A stretch of DNA of 64,000 nucleotides from JAMQKA01 sp031569985 (GTDB lineage: Bacteria; Bacteroidota; Rhodothermia; Balneolales; Balneolaceae): NCBI RefSeq assembly GCF_031569985.1, contig NZ_JAMQKA010000012.1, forward strand, positions 1-64,000, in the 5' to 3' direction. The notes beneath the pieces are model-generated. The model saw only the letters and a program-made list of their open reading frames with translations. It ran no database searches and was not told the DNA's origin. Position 1 is the stretch's first letter. Each line of letters begins with the position of its first letter. A program made the position numbers and the translations under genes. Positions 25,747 to 34,752 of the stretch are shown in pieces.

Positions 25747-27327
25747 ATGACTGATTCAACATTTAAAGAATTACAACTTAGCGATGAGATACTACGCGCT
25801 ATCACAGAAATGGGCTTTGAAGCCCCTACGGCTATTCAAGAAGAGTGCATTCCCAAGATATTGAACGGCACCGACCTGGTGGGACAGGCGCAGACCGGAA
25901 CCGGAAAAACGGCAGCCTTCGGGATCCCGATGGTTGAAAAGATTGATACCAACAGCAAAAACGTGCAGGCTCTTATCCAATGTCCTACTCGCGAGCTTGC
26001 CATCCAGGTAACCGGTGAACTGATCAAACTGGGTAAGTTTGTTGGCGGATTAAAGGTGGTCCCGGTGTATGGCGGCCAATCTATCGGGCAGCAGATTAAG
26101 GCTATAAAGCGCGGTGCACAGATTGTAGTTGGCACCCCGGGTCGGACGATTGACCACCTGCAGCGCGGTACGCTTAAAATTGATCAGCTGGAGATGCTGG
26201 TTTTTGATGAGGCGGACGAAATGCTCAACATGGGTTTCCGCAACGACATGGAGAAGATCCTCTCCTATACCAACGGCCCCATCCAAACGGTTATGTTTTC
26301 GGCAACCGTCCCCCGGGCCATACGAGACATTATGAAGCGGTATATGGAAAAACCGCAAACGGTAACCATTCAGCGCAAGGCGGTGACAGCACCAAATATT
26401 GAGCAGTACCTGGTGGAAGTCCGCGATTCGGTACGCACCGAGGCGATCTGCCGCTTCCTGGATATTAATGACTTTAAGCTGGCGCTAGTGTTCTGCAACA
26501 CCAAGCGCAAAACGGAATCGCTGACCAATGAGCTGATATCACGCGGCTATGGCTGTGATTACATTAACGGCGATCTCAGCCAGAATCAGCGGGATCGTGT
26601 GATGGATAAATACCGCAAAAAACAAATTGATGTCCTGGTAGCAACTGACGTGGCCGCCCGTGGCATCGATGTGGATGACGTGGATGTGGTTTTCAACTAT
26701 GACGTACCACAGGATCCGGAATATTACGTGCATCGCATCGGACGAACGGGCCGCGCGGGTCGTTCCGGGAAGGCGATCACCTTCACCACGCGACGCAAGA
26801 ACAAACAGCTGCGTACTATTGAGCGACAGATTAAGACCAAGCTGGATTATCTTGATATGCCCAGCAATTCGGAAGTGCGGGAATCGCGCCTTTCCAGCCA
26901 GATGGATGAGGTTGTGGAAACGCTGGAAAAAGGTGGACTCAAGGATTGGATCGAACAGATTGAATCATTTTCCGACAAACGCTTTACCACTGTTGAGATT
27001 GCAGCAGCGCTTCTTAAGCTCAAATCAGGTGAAATGGAAGAGGAGAAAGACAACAACTCATTCGCGAAGAACAATAAAGTTGAGTTCAACGATAACTCCA
27101 TGGTGAAGCTCTTTTTCAGTGTTGGTAAGCAGAGCAAAGTGTACCCTGGCGATCTGGTGGGAGCTATCGCAGGAGAAACCGGAATCCCGGGTAATGTGAT
27201 AGGGAATATCGATATCCGGCGAAGCCACTCTTTTGTAGATATCCCCGGTAACTACGCCGGACAGGTGATCAAGGGGATGCACAAGAACCAAGTTAAGGGC
27301 CGAAAAGTGAAGGTAAAGGTGGCATAA
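25747..27327 (+). CDS. deaD: DEAD-box ATP-dependent RNA helicase (DeaD/CsdA type)
   Basis: This 526-residue helicase unwinds RNA duplexes in ribosome assembly, cold adaptation or mRNA decay. All motifs are in order: Q-motif region TAIQEECIP, AQTGTGKT (48-55), PTRELAIQ, GTPGR, DEADE, SAT in FSATV, LVFCNTKR, DVAARGIDV and HRIGRTGRAGR. The C-terminal part after about residue 440 (VKLFFSVGKQSKVYPGDLVG and DIPGNYAGQVIKGMHK) is a DbpA-like RNA-binding domain, placing it with DeaD/DbpA rather than RhlE. It lies divergent to a cold-shock gene and behind a long structured leader, both consistent with cold control. A terminator follows at 27353. Confidence 0.92.
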   Translation: MTDSTFKELQLSDEILRAITEMGFEAPTAIQEECIPKILNGTDLVGQAQTGTGKTAAFGIPMVEKIDTNSKNVQALIQCPTRELAIQVTGELIKLGKFVGGLKVVPVYGGQSIGQQIKAIKRGAQIVVGTPGRTIDHLQRGTLKIDQLEMLVFDEADEMLNMGFRNDMEKILSYTNGPIQTVMFSATVPRAIRDIMKRYMEKPQTVTIQRKAVTAPNIEQYLVEVRDSVRTEAICRFLDINDFKLALVFCNTKRKTESLTNELISRGYGCDYINGDLSQNQRDRVMDKYRKKQIDVLVATDVAARGIDVDDVDVVFNYDVPQDPEYYVHRIGRTGRAGRSGKAITFTTRRKNKQLRTIERQIKTKLDYLDMPSNSEVRESRLSSQMDEVVETLEKGGLKDWIEQIESFSDKRFTTVEIAAALLKLKSGEMEEEKDNNSFAKNNKVEFNDNSMVKLFFSVGKQSKVYPGDLVGAIAGETGIPGNVIGNIDIRRSHSFVDIPGNYAGQVIKGMHKNQVKGRKVKVKVA

Positions 27328-27352
27328 GTTCTCTTTTACGTTGATAATTTAT

Positions 27353-27384
27353 GGCCTCATGGTTTTTCCATGGGGCTTTTTTTT
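27353..27384 (+). terminator. Rho-independent terminator of the helicase gene
   Basis: GCCTCATGG-TTTTT-CCATGGGGC forms a nine-pair stem with one G-T pair and is followed by eight T residues. Confidence 0.9.
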
Positions 27385-27404
27385 GACTGGCGTTCATCGG
27401 TCAA

Positions 27405-27720
27405 ACACTTCTAATACCTCAAATGCTAACCACTCGGATACGCAAAGAAGGTGCAGAGGACCGCAATGGTTTATTTTGATATGGGACGGTCAACTTCCAC
27501 AGTGGGCTGCACACTTTGAAGAGCTTGTCCTTGATAAGGCGTATCAAAAATTATAAGTCCAAACTGGCGCAAGTTTGCAACTTGTGCCCACAAAAACTTT
27601 TTAAGTGATGAATGGTCCCGGGAACCCACCCGGCCACGCGAGTGGGAATTACTACGAGGTATTTTCTTAGCATTAAATCCCAACCTTCAACATAAACCTT
27701 CATACTTCGACTTTGCTACT
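27405..27720 (+). repeat. Composite dispersed repeat, rearranged copy 6
   Basis: Recognisable blocks are CTAACCACTCGGATACGCAAAG, AAGGTGCAGAGGACCGCAA, GGACGGTCAACTTCCACAGTG-GGCTGCAC (a damaged form of the central hairpin), CCAAACTGGCGCAAGTTTGC and CCAACCTTCAACAT. The order is altered relative to other copies. The remainder of the gap to 27850 shows no gene or clear signal. Confidence 0.6.
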
Positions 27721-27850
27721 TTAAAACCTCGCGGACATTTGGGGATTTCCCCTGGTTAGAAATTCATAACCAAATATCATTTCTCTCCTCTCTGTATTAC
27801 ATTACGTAATCACCTATAAAGTTATAATAATCAGACGGTAACAGGGCCTT

Positions 27851-28612
27851 ATGAGACTAGCCATAGAGATCAATGGACTTCAAAAATCGTACGGGAATAC
27901 CCCGGTTCTTGAGGACTTTGATCTTGCCGTGCCATCCGGGACTATCTTTGGCCTGATCGGGCCGAATGGTGCCGGCAAAAGCACGTTGATCGGCATTCTT
28001 ATCGGGATGCTCGACTATGATGAAGGGCGCGTCACCATCAACGGGTTGCCACTCTCTGAAGAGAATGAACTCGAAATCAAACGCCAGGTGGCCACAGTTC
28101 TGCAGCCACCGCTGCTTTTTGAGCATTTTACCTCCCACGACTTTCTCCACTACATCTGTGATGTTTACGGGATCGGGAAGGACGCCCGCAAGGGAAAAAT
28201 GGACTCGCTGCTTGATTACCTTGGGCTTTCCAAATTCGAGCATACCAAGATCGATAAGCTATCGGCCGGCAGCCGGAAAAAGCTGTCCTTCTGTGCAGCG
28301 GTACTGAGTGACCCACAAATCCTGTTCCTGGACGAACCGTTTGAAAGTATCGACGTCATATCCATTGGCCGAATGAAAACCATTCTCAATCAGCTAAAAA
28401 AGAACGGCGTCACAATTATTATTACCAGTCATATTCTTGAGATCGTTGAAAACCTTTGCGATGATATCGCCATTCTCCATAACCAAAAAATTATAGCCTA
28501 CCTCGACTCAAACACCCGCAAGGAGCTCAAAGAAGACACCTCACTTAACGAAATTTTTGAGCACTATGTGCAGGTTGAGCATCCCAAGGATGATGTGCTG
28601 AAGTGGTTGTAA
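27851..28612 (+). CDS. ABC transporter ATP-binding protein
   Basis: This 253-residue nucleotide-binding subunit has Walker A GPNGAGKST near residue 37, Q-loop around VLQPPLLFEHF, signature LSAGSRKKLSF (the usual GGQ replaced by AGS), Walker B ILFLDEPFESID and switch His in ITSHILEIVE. It resembles ABC-2-type exporter ATPases (CcmA-like). No permease is adjacent. The nearest candidate is the multi-spanning protein at 31555-33108 on the opposite strand, separated by the serine hydrolase gene; that pairing is inference from proximity. Substrate unknown. Confidence 0.9.
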   Translation: MRLAIEINGLQKSYGNTPVLEDFDLAVPSGTIFGLIGPNGAGKSTLIGILIGMLDYDEGRVTINGLPLSEENELEIKRQVATVLQPPLLFEHFTSHDFLHYICDVYGIGKDARKGKMDSLLDYLGLSKFEHTKIDKLSAGSRKKLSFCAAVLSDPQILFLDEPFESIDVISIGRMKTILNQLKKNGVTIIITSHILEIVENLCDDIAILHNQKIIAYLDSNTRKELKEDTSLNEIFEHYVQVEHPKDDVLKWL

Positions 28613-28777
28613 TTCCTATTGAGTCTAGCACCTATATTTTATGCAAGACAAATAGATACGTTGGTTAAAACACTGTAACCATCGAGAACAATGGTCTATC
28701 ACTTGCCCGGGAATGAATTCCCGCGTTATGGACAAAACAGATATCTAACGCAGCCATTTTCAACCGCAACATGCTTT

Positions 28778-30661
28778 TTAGTAATTGGTTCCCCAGAAAT
28801 TCCAGTAGTATATCTGCCACAAGCAGACCAGGAAGATGAGACTCAACAGGGTATAACTAATGCGGCTCCAAAAATCGCTCATCCGCTCCTGCCAGGTTTT
28901 CAGGCTCAAGTAGCACATCCCAATTGTAATCGGAAAAGAAAACACCGGCAGCCAAAGTAATATTTTTACCCCGGAGCTGATCCCGTACACAATCGATTCC
29001 GGGCCCGTAATAGAAGTACCCATTCCCACATAAAAAATGAGCAGTAACAGGCTATTGACCCACGCAACCACCTTGTATTTGAAAGGCAATGGGGGTTTAG
29101 CAATCAGGCTGGGGCGGTAATTGCGGCGTATTAAGTAGGCCAGCGGCCAGTAGATGATAGTTACCAGGAATGCCACCACAGCTACCGATAGTATCGGCAG
29201 GTGAAGGTCTCGGCTGGCAGTGACCGGCACTCTTTCAAATGCCATGATCGGCAGGTCATCGCGATAAAAATGGGTTATTTGCCCAAGACTGTTTCTCTCG
29301 AAAGTAAGATGGTTGGAACTGTTGACTTCCCGAAACGTGAGGCTGTCCACTGGGATCCACCGTGTTCCCTCACCGGCGTTTACTGTTCTTAGCGTTCCCT
29401 CTTCGGTAACAGAGACGGTAGTAGGGGACATGATGCTGATGATCTTGGTAAGCCGTTTATGCGGGTATCGATTGCTTCTGTATTCCCCGGCAAACTGCTG
29501 TAGGTAATCCTGGTCGACTGAAATGGAATTAGACGCCAGCGAATCGGGGAAATATTGATCTACAAACGCTTCAAGGACTTTGCCTGTTGTTCCCCCTCCC
29601 CCCTCGCTGTTAAAGGCCAGGAAAAAGCCGATATCCTGTTCCGGGAACAGCGCCATCATCGCATGGAACCAAAAGGTATCTCCCCCATGACCATAAATCG
29701 TGATCCCATTCTGGCTCATGTCAATGAATCCGTACCGCATCGGATTAACAGATTGTGCATGACGAAATGCCGGGCTCTGCATCAGTTGGGCCGTGGTGCT
29801 GTCCAATATCGCCTGCCCCTGGTATTGCCCCAGGTTGAGGTTGGCCTGCATAAAGGGAAGCATATCCCGGGCCGTGGTACTGGCCCCGCCGACCGGTCCC
29901 ATCGGTACAAATTCAAACGGTTTTTCCACAAATTCACCCTGACTGTAGGCATAGCCCTTTGAAAGCCAGGAGGCTAACCTTTCGGGCAGGGGTTGTTGAA
30001 ATGTGGTGGCATCCATGTCCAACGGGTTGAGGATATTTTGGTCTGCATACTCCTGGAATGAAAGGCCGCTGACCTGTTCCACAATATAGGCTGCCAGCGC
30101 GGTCCCGTGGTTTGAGTATGATGCCATCTGCCCCGGCGGGCGAACACGCGCCGGCAGCTCTTCGGTCAGGATCTCCCCCAGTGGCCTGAGACTGCTGCTA
30201 TCCAGTGCAAAAAGATTGATCACCCGGTCTTCAAAACCCGGCGTGTGAGTCATCAGGTGCTTTAGCGTGATCGGCTCCGGGTAGGTATCGGGAATCTTGA
30301 ACTCCTCAAGATATTGATTGATATCGGTATTCAGATCCAGCTGTCCCTGTTCTACCAACTGCATCACAGCGGTCCAGACAAACAGCTTGCTTATCGAACC
30401 GATCCTGAACAATGTGCTCTCGGGATCCACCTCTTGTTGCCGGCCAACGTCGGCAAATCCGTAGCCTTTTTGCACCACCGGTTGACCATCCTGGGAGATC
30501 AGGAGGGCGGCACCCGCGATATGATTTTCCTCCATAAATGACGTTATGACTCCGTCCATGAATGCCTCTACCTCAGCACTGTCAGCCGCTATAGGTTGCG
30601 CAATGAGATCACCAATCACGACTGAAAAGAGCAGAAAACACAGAACAGACATTTTTTTCAT
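28778..30661 (-). CDS. Serine hydrolase, class C beta-lactamase/PBP-like, with C-terminal membrane region
   Basis: This 627-residue exported protein has a signal peptide (residues 1-21). The beta-lactamase-related domain carries Ser89-Ile-Ser-Lys92 (SxxK nucleophile), Tyr182-Ser-Asn184 (YxN) and HGG near residue 334 in place of KTG. This motif set is that of class C-like esterases and D-aminopeptidases (PF00144), not proof of beta-lactam resistance. The last 140 residues contain about four hydrophobic segments (AVVAFLVTIIYWPLAYLI, LLLIFYVGMGTSITG and two more), so the catalytic domain is membrane-tethered, probably facing the periplasm. The start at 30661 gives the complete signal. Physiological substrate unknown. 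Confidence 0.88.
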   Translation of the reverse strand: MKKMSVLCFLLFSVVIGDLIAQPIAADSAEVEAFMDGVITSFMEENHIAGAALLISQDGQPVVQKGYGFADVGRQQEVDPESTLFRIGSISKLFVWTAVMQLVEQGQLDLNTDINQYLEEFKIPDTYPEPITLKHLMTHTPGFEDRVINLFALDSSSLRPLGEILTEELPARVRPPGQMASYSNHGTALAAYIVEQVSGLSFQEYADQNILNPLDMDATTFQQPLPERLASWLSKGYAYSQGEFVEKPFEFVPMGPVGGASTTARDMLPFMQANLNLGQYQGQAILDSTTAQLMQSPAFRHAQSVNPMRYGFIDMSQNGITIYGHGGDTFWFHAMMALFPEQDIGFFLAFNSEGGGGTTGKVLEAFVDQYFPDSLASNSISVDQDYLQQFAGEYRSNRYPHKRLTKIISIMSPTTVSVTEEGTLRTVNAGEGTRWIPVDSLTFREVNSSNHLTFERNSLGQITHFYRDDLPIMAFERVPVTASRDLHLPILSVAVVAFLVTIIYWPLAYLIRRNYRPSLIAKPPLPFKYKVVAWVNSLLLLIFYVGMGTSITGPESIVYGISSGVKILLWLPVFSFPITIGMCYLSLKTWQERMSDFWSRISYTLLSLIFLVCLWQIYYWNFWGTNY

Positions 30662-30909
30662 GGCATCAATAGGTGTAGGAGTTAAAACCGATCAGAAAAA
30701 AGCGATTGCTTGCAAGTGTTCATCCCCATATTTCAGGATAGGATCTGCCGATTAAATCCGCAATCTGTTTTTAACTAAAATGTAAATTTGATAATGGATG
30801 TCACTGACAGAGCAACCCAACAGGATGTTAAAACATAGTATTGTACTTAAAAAAGGCGCTTCTGTTTCTGGAATATTTAAGACTGCCTTCATCGGTAGCT
30901 TTTTCCAAA
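30662..30909. other. Gap upstream of the serine hydrolase, promoter presumed
   Basis: This AT-rich stretch holds the upstream region of the minus-strand hydrolase. No promoter box, terminator or gene could be fixed. Confidence 0.35.
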
Positions 30910-31080
30910 GCAGAGGTGTTCATTTTTATAGCGATAAAAAAAATGAACGAATCGCCGGCTGAGGTAAAGCTGACCTGAAGGGCACTACGTTCCACTAAAA
31001 AAATCACAGATTTTTTCTTCACGCTTCACTCCGTTTCCTTCCGGGCGGTCACCTTTACCAAGGCCGGGAAATCTAAAGCT
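30910..31080 (+). repeat. Dispersed AT-hairpin repeat, copy at 31.0 kb
   Basis: GTGTTCATTTTTATAGCG, AAAAAATGAACGAATCGCCGG, GTAAAGCTGACCTGAAGGGC, CACTAAAAAAATCACAGATTTTTTC, CACGCTTCACTCCG, TTCCGGGCGGTCACCTTTACC and AAGGCCGG follow in order. AAAAAATC-ACA-GATTTTTT is a perfect hairpin within it. This is the best preserved of three copies (others at 4110-4290, inverted, and 24350-24515). Confidence 0.7.
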
Positions 31081-31217
31081 ATCAATGAAATACTGAGCAG
31101 GATTTTTCGCAAGGCTAGCACGGAACGCTCCGCAAATCCAAGTGTCGTGGGTGGATCCAAGAGCTTGTTTCACAAAGAATTGTTGATTCAGTCCGCCCTT
31201 CGACTTTTTGCGTTTTT

Positions 31218-31331
31218 ATCTCGTGCCTGACCTCTGGTCGGGCACGCCGGGGCTTGCACCTCTGGTGCAGTGATGCGTTGGTACCAGGGGTACCTGTCAA
31301 TGCGTTCCGCACCAGAGGTACGGAACGAGAT
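31218..31331. repeat. MITE-like element with inverted ends, copy 2
   Basis: It starts ATCTCGTGCCTGACCTCTGG and ends CCGCACCAGAGGTACGGAACGAGAT, matching both ends of the element at 5747-5905, with the internal palindrome GCACCTCTGGTGC also shared. It is about 45 bp shorter, so the interior differs. Bases 31332-31554 contain only a fragment around GACTACCGGCGGATTTTGG shared with about 4250. Confidence 0.6.
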
Positions 31332-31554
31332 GAGTTATAGGCTAGGATAGAGCAATTTCTAGGATTCTTTGGCGGCTTTTGGGTGGGCAGTTCTTCAGTC
31401 CGACTACCGGCGGATTTTGGTCGTACAAAAAATGAATCCCACAACATAAATAAGAACCCAAATGATAATTAGGGCATTCTCAAAAGCCACTAGAATCTTC
31501 TCAGATACAGAGGTGTTTACAAAACTCCTTGTGGAACTGTGAGGAGATATTTTA

Positions 31555-33108
31555 CTACTCTGAATCTGCCCAGACATGCTCTAAAATATGGTTTTCAAAC
31601 GCCCGGACGAGCACTTGCATATTCCGCCAAAGGTAGGTGCTGATAGCGATAATGAGTCCCACCATCACCCAACGACGATATATGTTGTACTCCCCGATCG
31701 GGATAAAGATGGTGTAGCCCAGGCCAAACATCAGGAAAGTCATTAAAAATGTCACTTTCTGTGGGATAATGGGGTGCTTAAAACTAAATGAGCTGTAACT
31801 GACTTTTTTGTAATAGTAGAACGAAGTGAACAAAAACACCAGCATAAAACAGAGAAAGAAAAAGGTATTGGCGATATAGATATCCGCCACTTCTCCCAGT
31901 TGCGGCAGGTAGATTAATTCCCCGATTGTTATCAAATAGAAAATGAAGAGAGGTACTGTGATGACACCCAGGAACCGTTCTTTTAACTGCTTCTCGAACG
32001 ACTCCGGAAACTGACGGTGCAGCAGAAGTTCCCGGTTCTCATAGCCAAACATATTGGCCATACCGATAGCCAGTAGTGCTACAGGCACAGCGGCCAGCAT
32101 TGTTGGGATAAGCACAGAAGTAAGCCAGCTTTTTTCCAACTGAAGCAAAATAGGAATATAAATAGCGGGTACCAGCACCAGCGTAAGTAAAAACAGGCGG
32201 TTATAGGGATGAGTGACAATATAGTAGTAGAATTTACCTGCATTATGGCCGAGCCATCGTTTCAAAAAAGCCCACAGTGGACTCCGTTCCTGTTTTGCTT
32301 TATCACGCGATGGATTTAGCAGTCCTTCTTTCGTTTTGTAAAAATGATCTCTGAAGATCAGGAATACGAGCAGCGATGAAAACCCATAGATCACAGCAGC
32401 CGTAATCAGATCATACTCGGCTGTGGCTGAGGCCATCATCAGGCCACCCGGGAAATAGGTCAATATCTGGATCAGGCTCTGCACATCGGGCAGGTAGCGT
32501 GCGATCATGAAGCCTGGATCACGGGCAATGATAGCCAGGGCAGAGACAGTACCAAAAATAATGAAGAGGCCACTGAACACTACCAGCTTGAACCGTTTCT
32601 CCACGAGGTGCAGGAACCGGTGTTTAATGGAGTAAATGATGGAGTAGTTAAGCAAAACAACCGCTATAACCACCGGGATGTACATGGGGTGCTGCACCTG
32701 CATGAGCAGGAAGGCGGTCCAGGTTAGATTATAAATGATGTTGAGCGGGTGAAAAAAGCCGATCAGGTTGAGGTGCCACGCCAGCTTGTTTACCGGGTAT
32801 CCATAGGCCAGCAGCTTTCGGTTCATCTCCATATTCAGCAACCGCGTGCTCGTAAAAGAAAAGTGAAGCAGCCAGAACGCATTGGCAAATATGATAAGGA
32901 TCAGCACCCGAACCGCAGGCGTCAGCCATGGCAACTCCTGGAATCCCTGCGGAGCCTGTTCATACATAATAACCAGCAGGGCACTCCCCAAAAGGTTCGA
33001 AAAAAGAATCAGCAAAAATACGATATACCCCACCACCAGCACTAACTGCAGCTTGGTGAGCCGGGCAAGGAAAGCCGACCAGTTAAGATATATGAGCCGT
33101 CTGAACAT
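31555..33108 (-). CDS. Multi-spanning membrane protein, possible ABC-2-type permease
   Basis: This 517-residue, strongly hydrophobic protein has about 11-12 predicted membrane segments and no enzymatic motif. Features include WSAFLARLTKLQLVLVVGYI at the start, NRLFLLTLVLVPAIYIPILL in the middle and ALIAFGMANMFG-like sequence (VALLAIGMANMFGYENRELL), a pattern reminiscent of ABC-2 exporters of Bacteroidota. A pairing with the ATPase at 27851 is plausible but not proven, as they are not in one operon. Starts at the ATG 33108. Function unknown. Confidence 0.6.
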   Translation of the reverse strand: MFRRLIYLNWSAFLARLTKLQLVLVVGYIVFLLILFSNLLGSALLVIMYEQAPQGFQELPWLTPAVRVLILIIFANAFWLLHFSFTSTRLLNMEMNRKLLAYGYPVNKLAWHLNLIGFFHPLNIIYNLTWTAFLLMQVQHPMYIPVVIAVVLLNYSIIYSIKHRFLHLVEKRFKLVVFSGLFIIFGTVSALAIIARDPGFMIARYLPDVQSLIQILTYFPGGLMMASATAEYDLITAAVIYGFSSLLVFLIFRDHFYKTKEGLLNPSRDKAKQERSPLWAFLKRWLGHNAGKFYYYIVTHPYNRLFLLTLVLVPAIYIPILLQLEKSWLTSVLIPTMLAAVPVALLAIGMANMFGYENRELLLHRQFPESFEKQLKERFLGVITVPLFIFYLITIGELIYLPQLGEVADIYIANTFFFLCFMLVFLFTSFYYYKKVSYSSFSFKHPIIPQKVTFLMTFLMFGLGYTIFIPIGEYNIYRRWVMVGLIIAISTYLWRNMQVLVRAFENHILEHVWADSE

Positions 33109-33189
33109 AGGGATTAGTATTGTTTGGGAGCTATTATATTAACAATACTTTTCATCAGACGTTAGTTAGAATTATTTAAAGGCATTTAG

Positions 33190-33350
33190 GGATTAAATTA
33201 AATGGCAAAAACAAATCCCCTCTGTGTCATCGTGGACTCCGACTACGCTACGATTCCGGATCTCCAGTGGCAAGTGTCATTTATCAAATATCTACCTGGA
33301 TCCATGACTATGGACCGTGCGAGATCCTGAAACAAGTTCAGGATGATGGG
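33190..33350. repeat. Fragment related to the inverted-end element at 15.2 kb
   Basis: GTCATCGTGGACTCCGACTACGC, GATCTCCAGTGGCAAG, and GCGAGATCCTGAAACAAGTTCAGGATGA resemble parts of 15169-15325, but the terminal repeats are not conserved. GATCCTGAA-CAAG-TTCAGGAT is a hairpin. The rest of the gap 33109-33542 is AT-rich leader sequence; AGTACAAATAGTAGTAC at about 33489 is a short repeat near the integrase gene. Confidence 0.45.
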
Positions 33351-33542
33351 GGTTCGTATATTTTTATTTAATCATTAAAAATATGCTTAAATACCCCTCA
33401 AACAAACGTATATGCTATAATTCATCTTCTTATTACTGTCTAAAAAATGAATTCTTTTCACAGAAGTACCATTTTTCCTTTGCCGGTAGTACAAATAGTA
33501 GTACATTGGGATTGACTTCTAACCAATCCTAACCTACGAAAT

Positions 33543-34697
33543 ATGGCCAGCTTAAAAAAACGAGGGGGCAACTATTCCCTAGTCTTCAAGACACACTTAG
33601 ACGGTAAACCCATTACCAAAACCTATGCCCTGGGCACCCGTTACAAAAAGGTCGCCGAACAAAAGAAATTAGAATACGAACGGCTCTATGAGTCAGGTCA
33701 AATTAATCCTTTTGCTGACGACTGGAATCTAAAAGAATTTGAGAAAAATCAGAAACTCAACGGTACTGCGTTTACCAGTCCATTTCTTAAGAGTTTGCGC
33801 GAGCAGTTTTTAGCTCAAAAAACAAATGTCACAGCGAAAACCAGACAGACCTATCGTTACATTCTCCAAGAATTTGCCGATCTAGTAGGTGAAACGATGC
33901 CCATCAGTCGTGTTAACACAGGCGATATACGAGAGTTTTGCCTCCGGGAAGATTTAGCGTTGGCCTCACAGAAAAATTACCTCGGCCATCTTCGGGCTTT
34001 TTTCAATTGGGTGGTAGAACAAGATATTATTGAAGCCAATCCATGCGATGACATCAGATTGCCCAAAGTGCGAGATAATCTGGTAGAAAAGATTATAGAC
34101 CAGCAACAACTTGGCGAGCTATTTCAAGCTTTCCGCAAGCATCAGCATATACAGCGCAAAGCCGGGGCCATTAAGCATTCAGGCCAAATGCAATTTTGGT
34201 TTAAACCACTGATTACCCTAACCTTTTATACGGGGCTGCGCCTCAAGGAAGTTACCCAACTGCAGTGGTCGCATGTGAATCTGGAAGAACGGTTTTTGCG
34301 AGTTACCGACACCAAGAATGGCCTCGAACGGACCGTCCCTATTTTTGATCCGGTCTACTGGCGACTTCGCGCTTGGTGGAAGTTCATGGGAAATCCTCAA
34401 ACCGGTTATGTATTTCCCAGTCCGAAATCATCGGATAAGAATCAAATCCAACTGTCAGGTCGAACGGTCTCTACACAATTCAAATCGTATTGCAAGAAAG
34501 CCGGATTTAAGGATTCGATTCATTTTCACGGACTCCGCCATTCGTGTGCAACCTTTCTTCTTCGAAGTGGCTTTAACGTAATAGAAGTTAAAAATATGTT
34601 GGGCCACAAACGCATTGAAGTAACGAACAGGTATGTACACCTAGTTGCCAACGATTTGCTGGCTACCGCCAATCGTAATGGGCTGATTACTACCTAA
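33543..34697 (+). CDS. Tyrosine recombinase / integrase
   Basis: The 384-residue site-specific recombinase has an N-terminal arm-binding region (residues 1-60), a SAM-like core-binding domain (about 85-165, FADLVGETMPISRVNTGDIR) and a catalytic domain. The catalytic set is Arg233 in TGLRLKEV, His329 and Arg332 in HFHGLRHS, His355 in LGHKRIEVTNRY and the nucleophile Tyr364. The length and N-terminal domain fit integrases of genomic islands or prophages. No tRNA, excisionase or clear att repeat is visible next to it, so its element is undefined; the copper island to the right is a candidate cargo. The gene looks intact. Confidence 0.92.
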   Translation: MASLKKRGGNYSLVFKTHLDGKPITKTYALGTRYKKVAEQKKLEYERLYESGQINPFADDWNLKEFEKNQKLNGTAFTSPFLKSLREQFLAQKTNVTAKTRQTYRYILQEFADLVGETMPISRVNTGDIREFCLREDLALASQKNYLGHLRAFFNWVVEQDIIEANPCDDIRLPKVRDNLVEKIIDQQQLGELFQAFRKHQHIQRKAGAIKHSGQMQFWFKPLITLTFYTGLRLKEVTQLQWSHVNLEERFLRVTDTKNGLERTVPIFDPVYWRLRAWWKFMGNPQTGYVFPSPKSSDKNQIQLSGRTVSTQFKSYCKKAGFKDSIHFHGLRHSCATFLLRSGFNVIEVKNMLGHKRIEVTNRYVHLVANDLLATANRNGLITT

Positions 34698-34701
34698 GAA
34701 A

Positions 34702-34722
34702 AACAAAAATCTCATTTTTGTT
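34702..34722. terminator. Hairpin between convergent integrase and coiled-coil genes
   Basis: AACAAAAAT-CTC-ATTTTTGTT is a perfect nine-pair AT-rich stem directly after the integrase stop. With its own T runs it could terminate both converging genes, but the stem has little GC. Confidence 0.4.
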
Positions 34723-34752
34723 CCGTAATATAGCGGGAGTCTCCAAATTTAT

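Noticed and set aside
28778..30661. Antibiotic-resistance beta-lactamase
   Set aside because: The SxxK/YxN/HxG set belongs to a broad esterase and peptidase family; the C-terminal membrane helices argue against a classical beta-lactamase.
33380..33542. tRNA or attachment site for the integrase
   Set aside because: No cloverleaf or T-arm signature could be found and no matching repeat is visible on the far side of the island inside the window.
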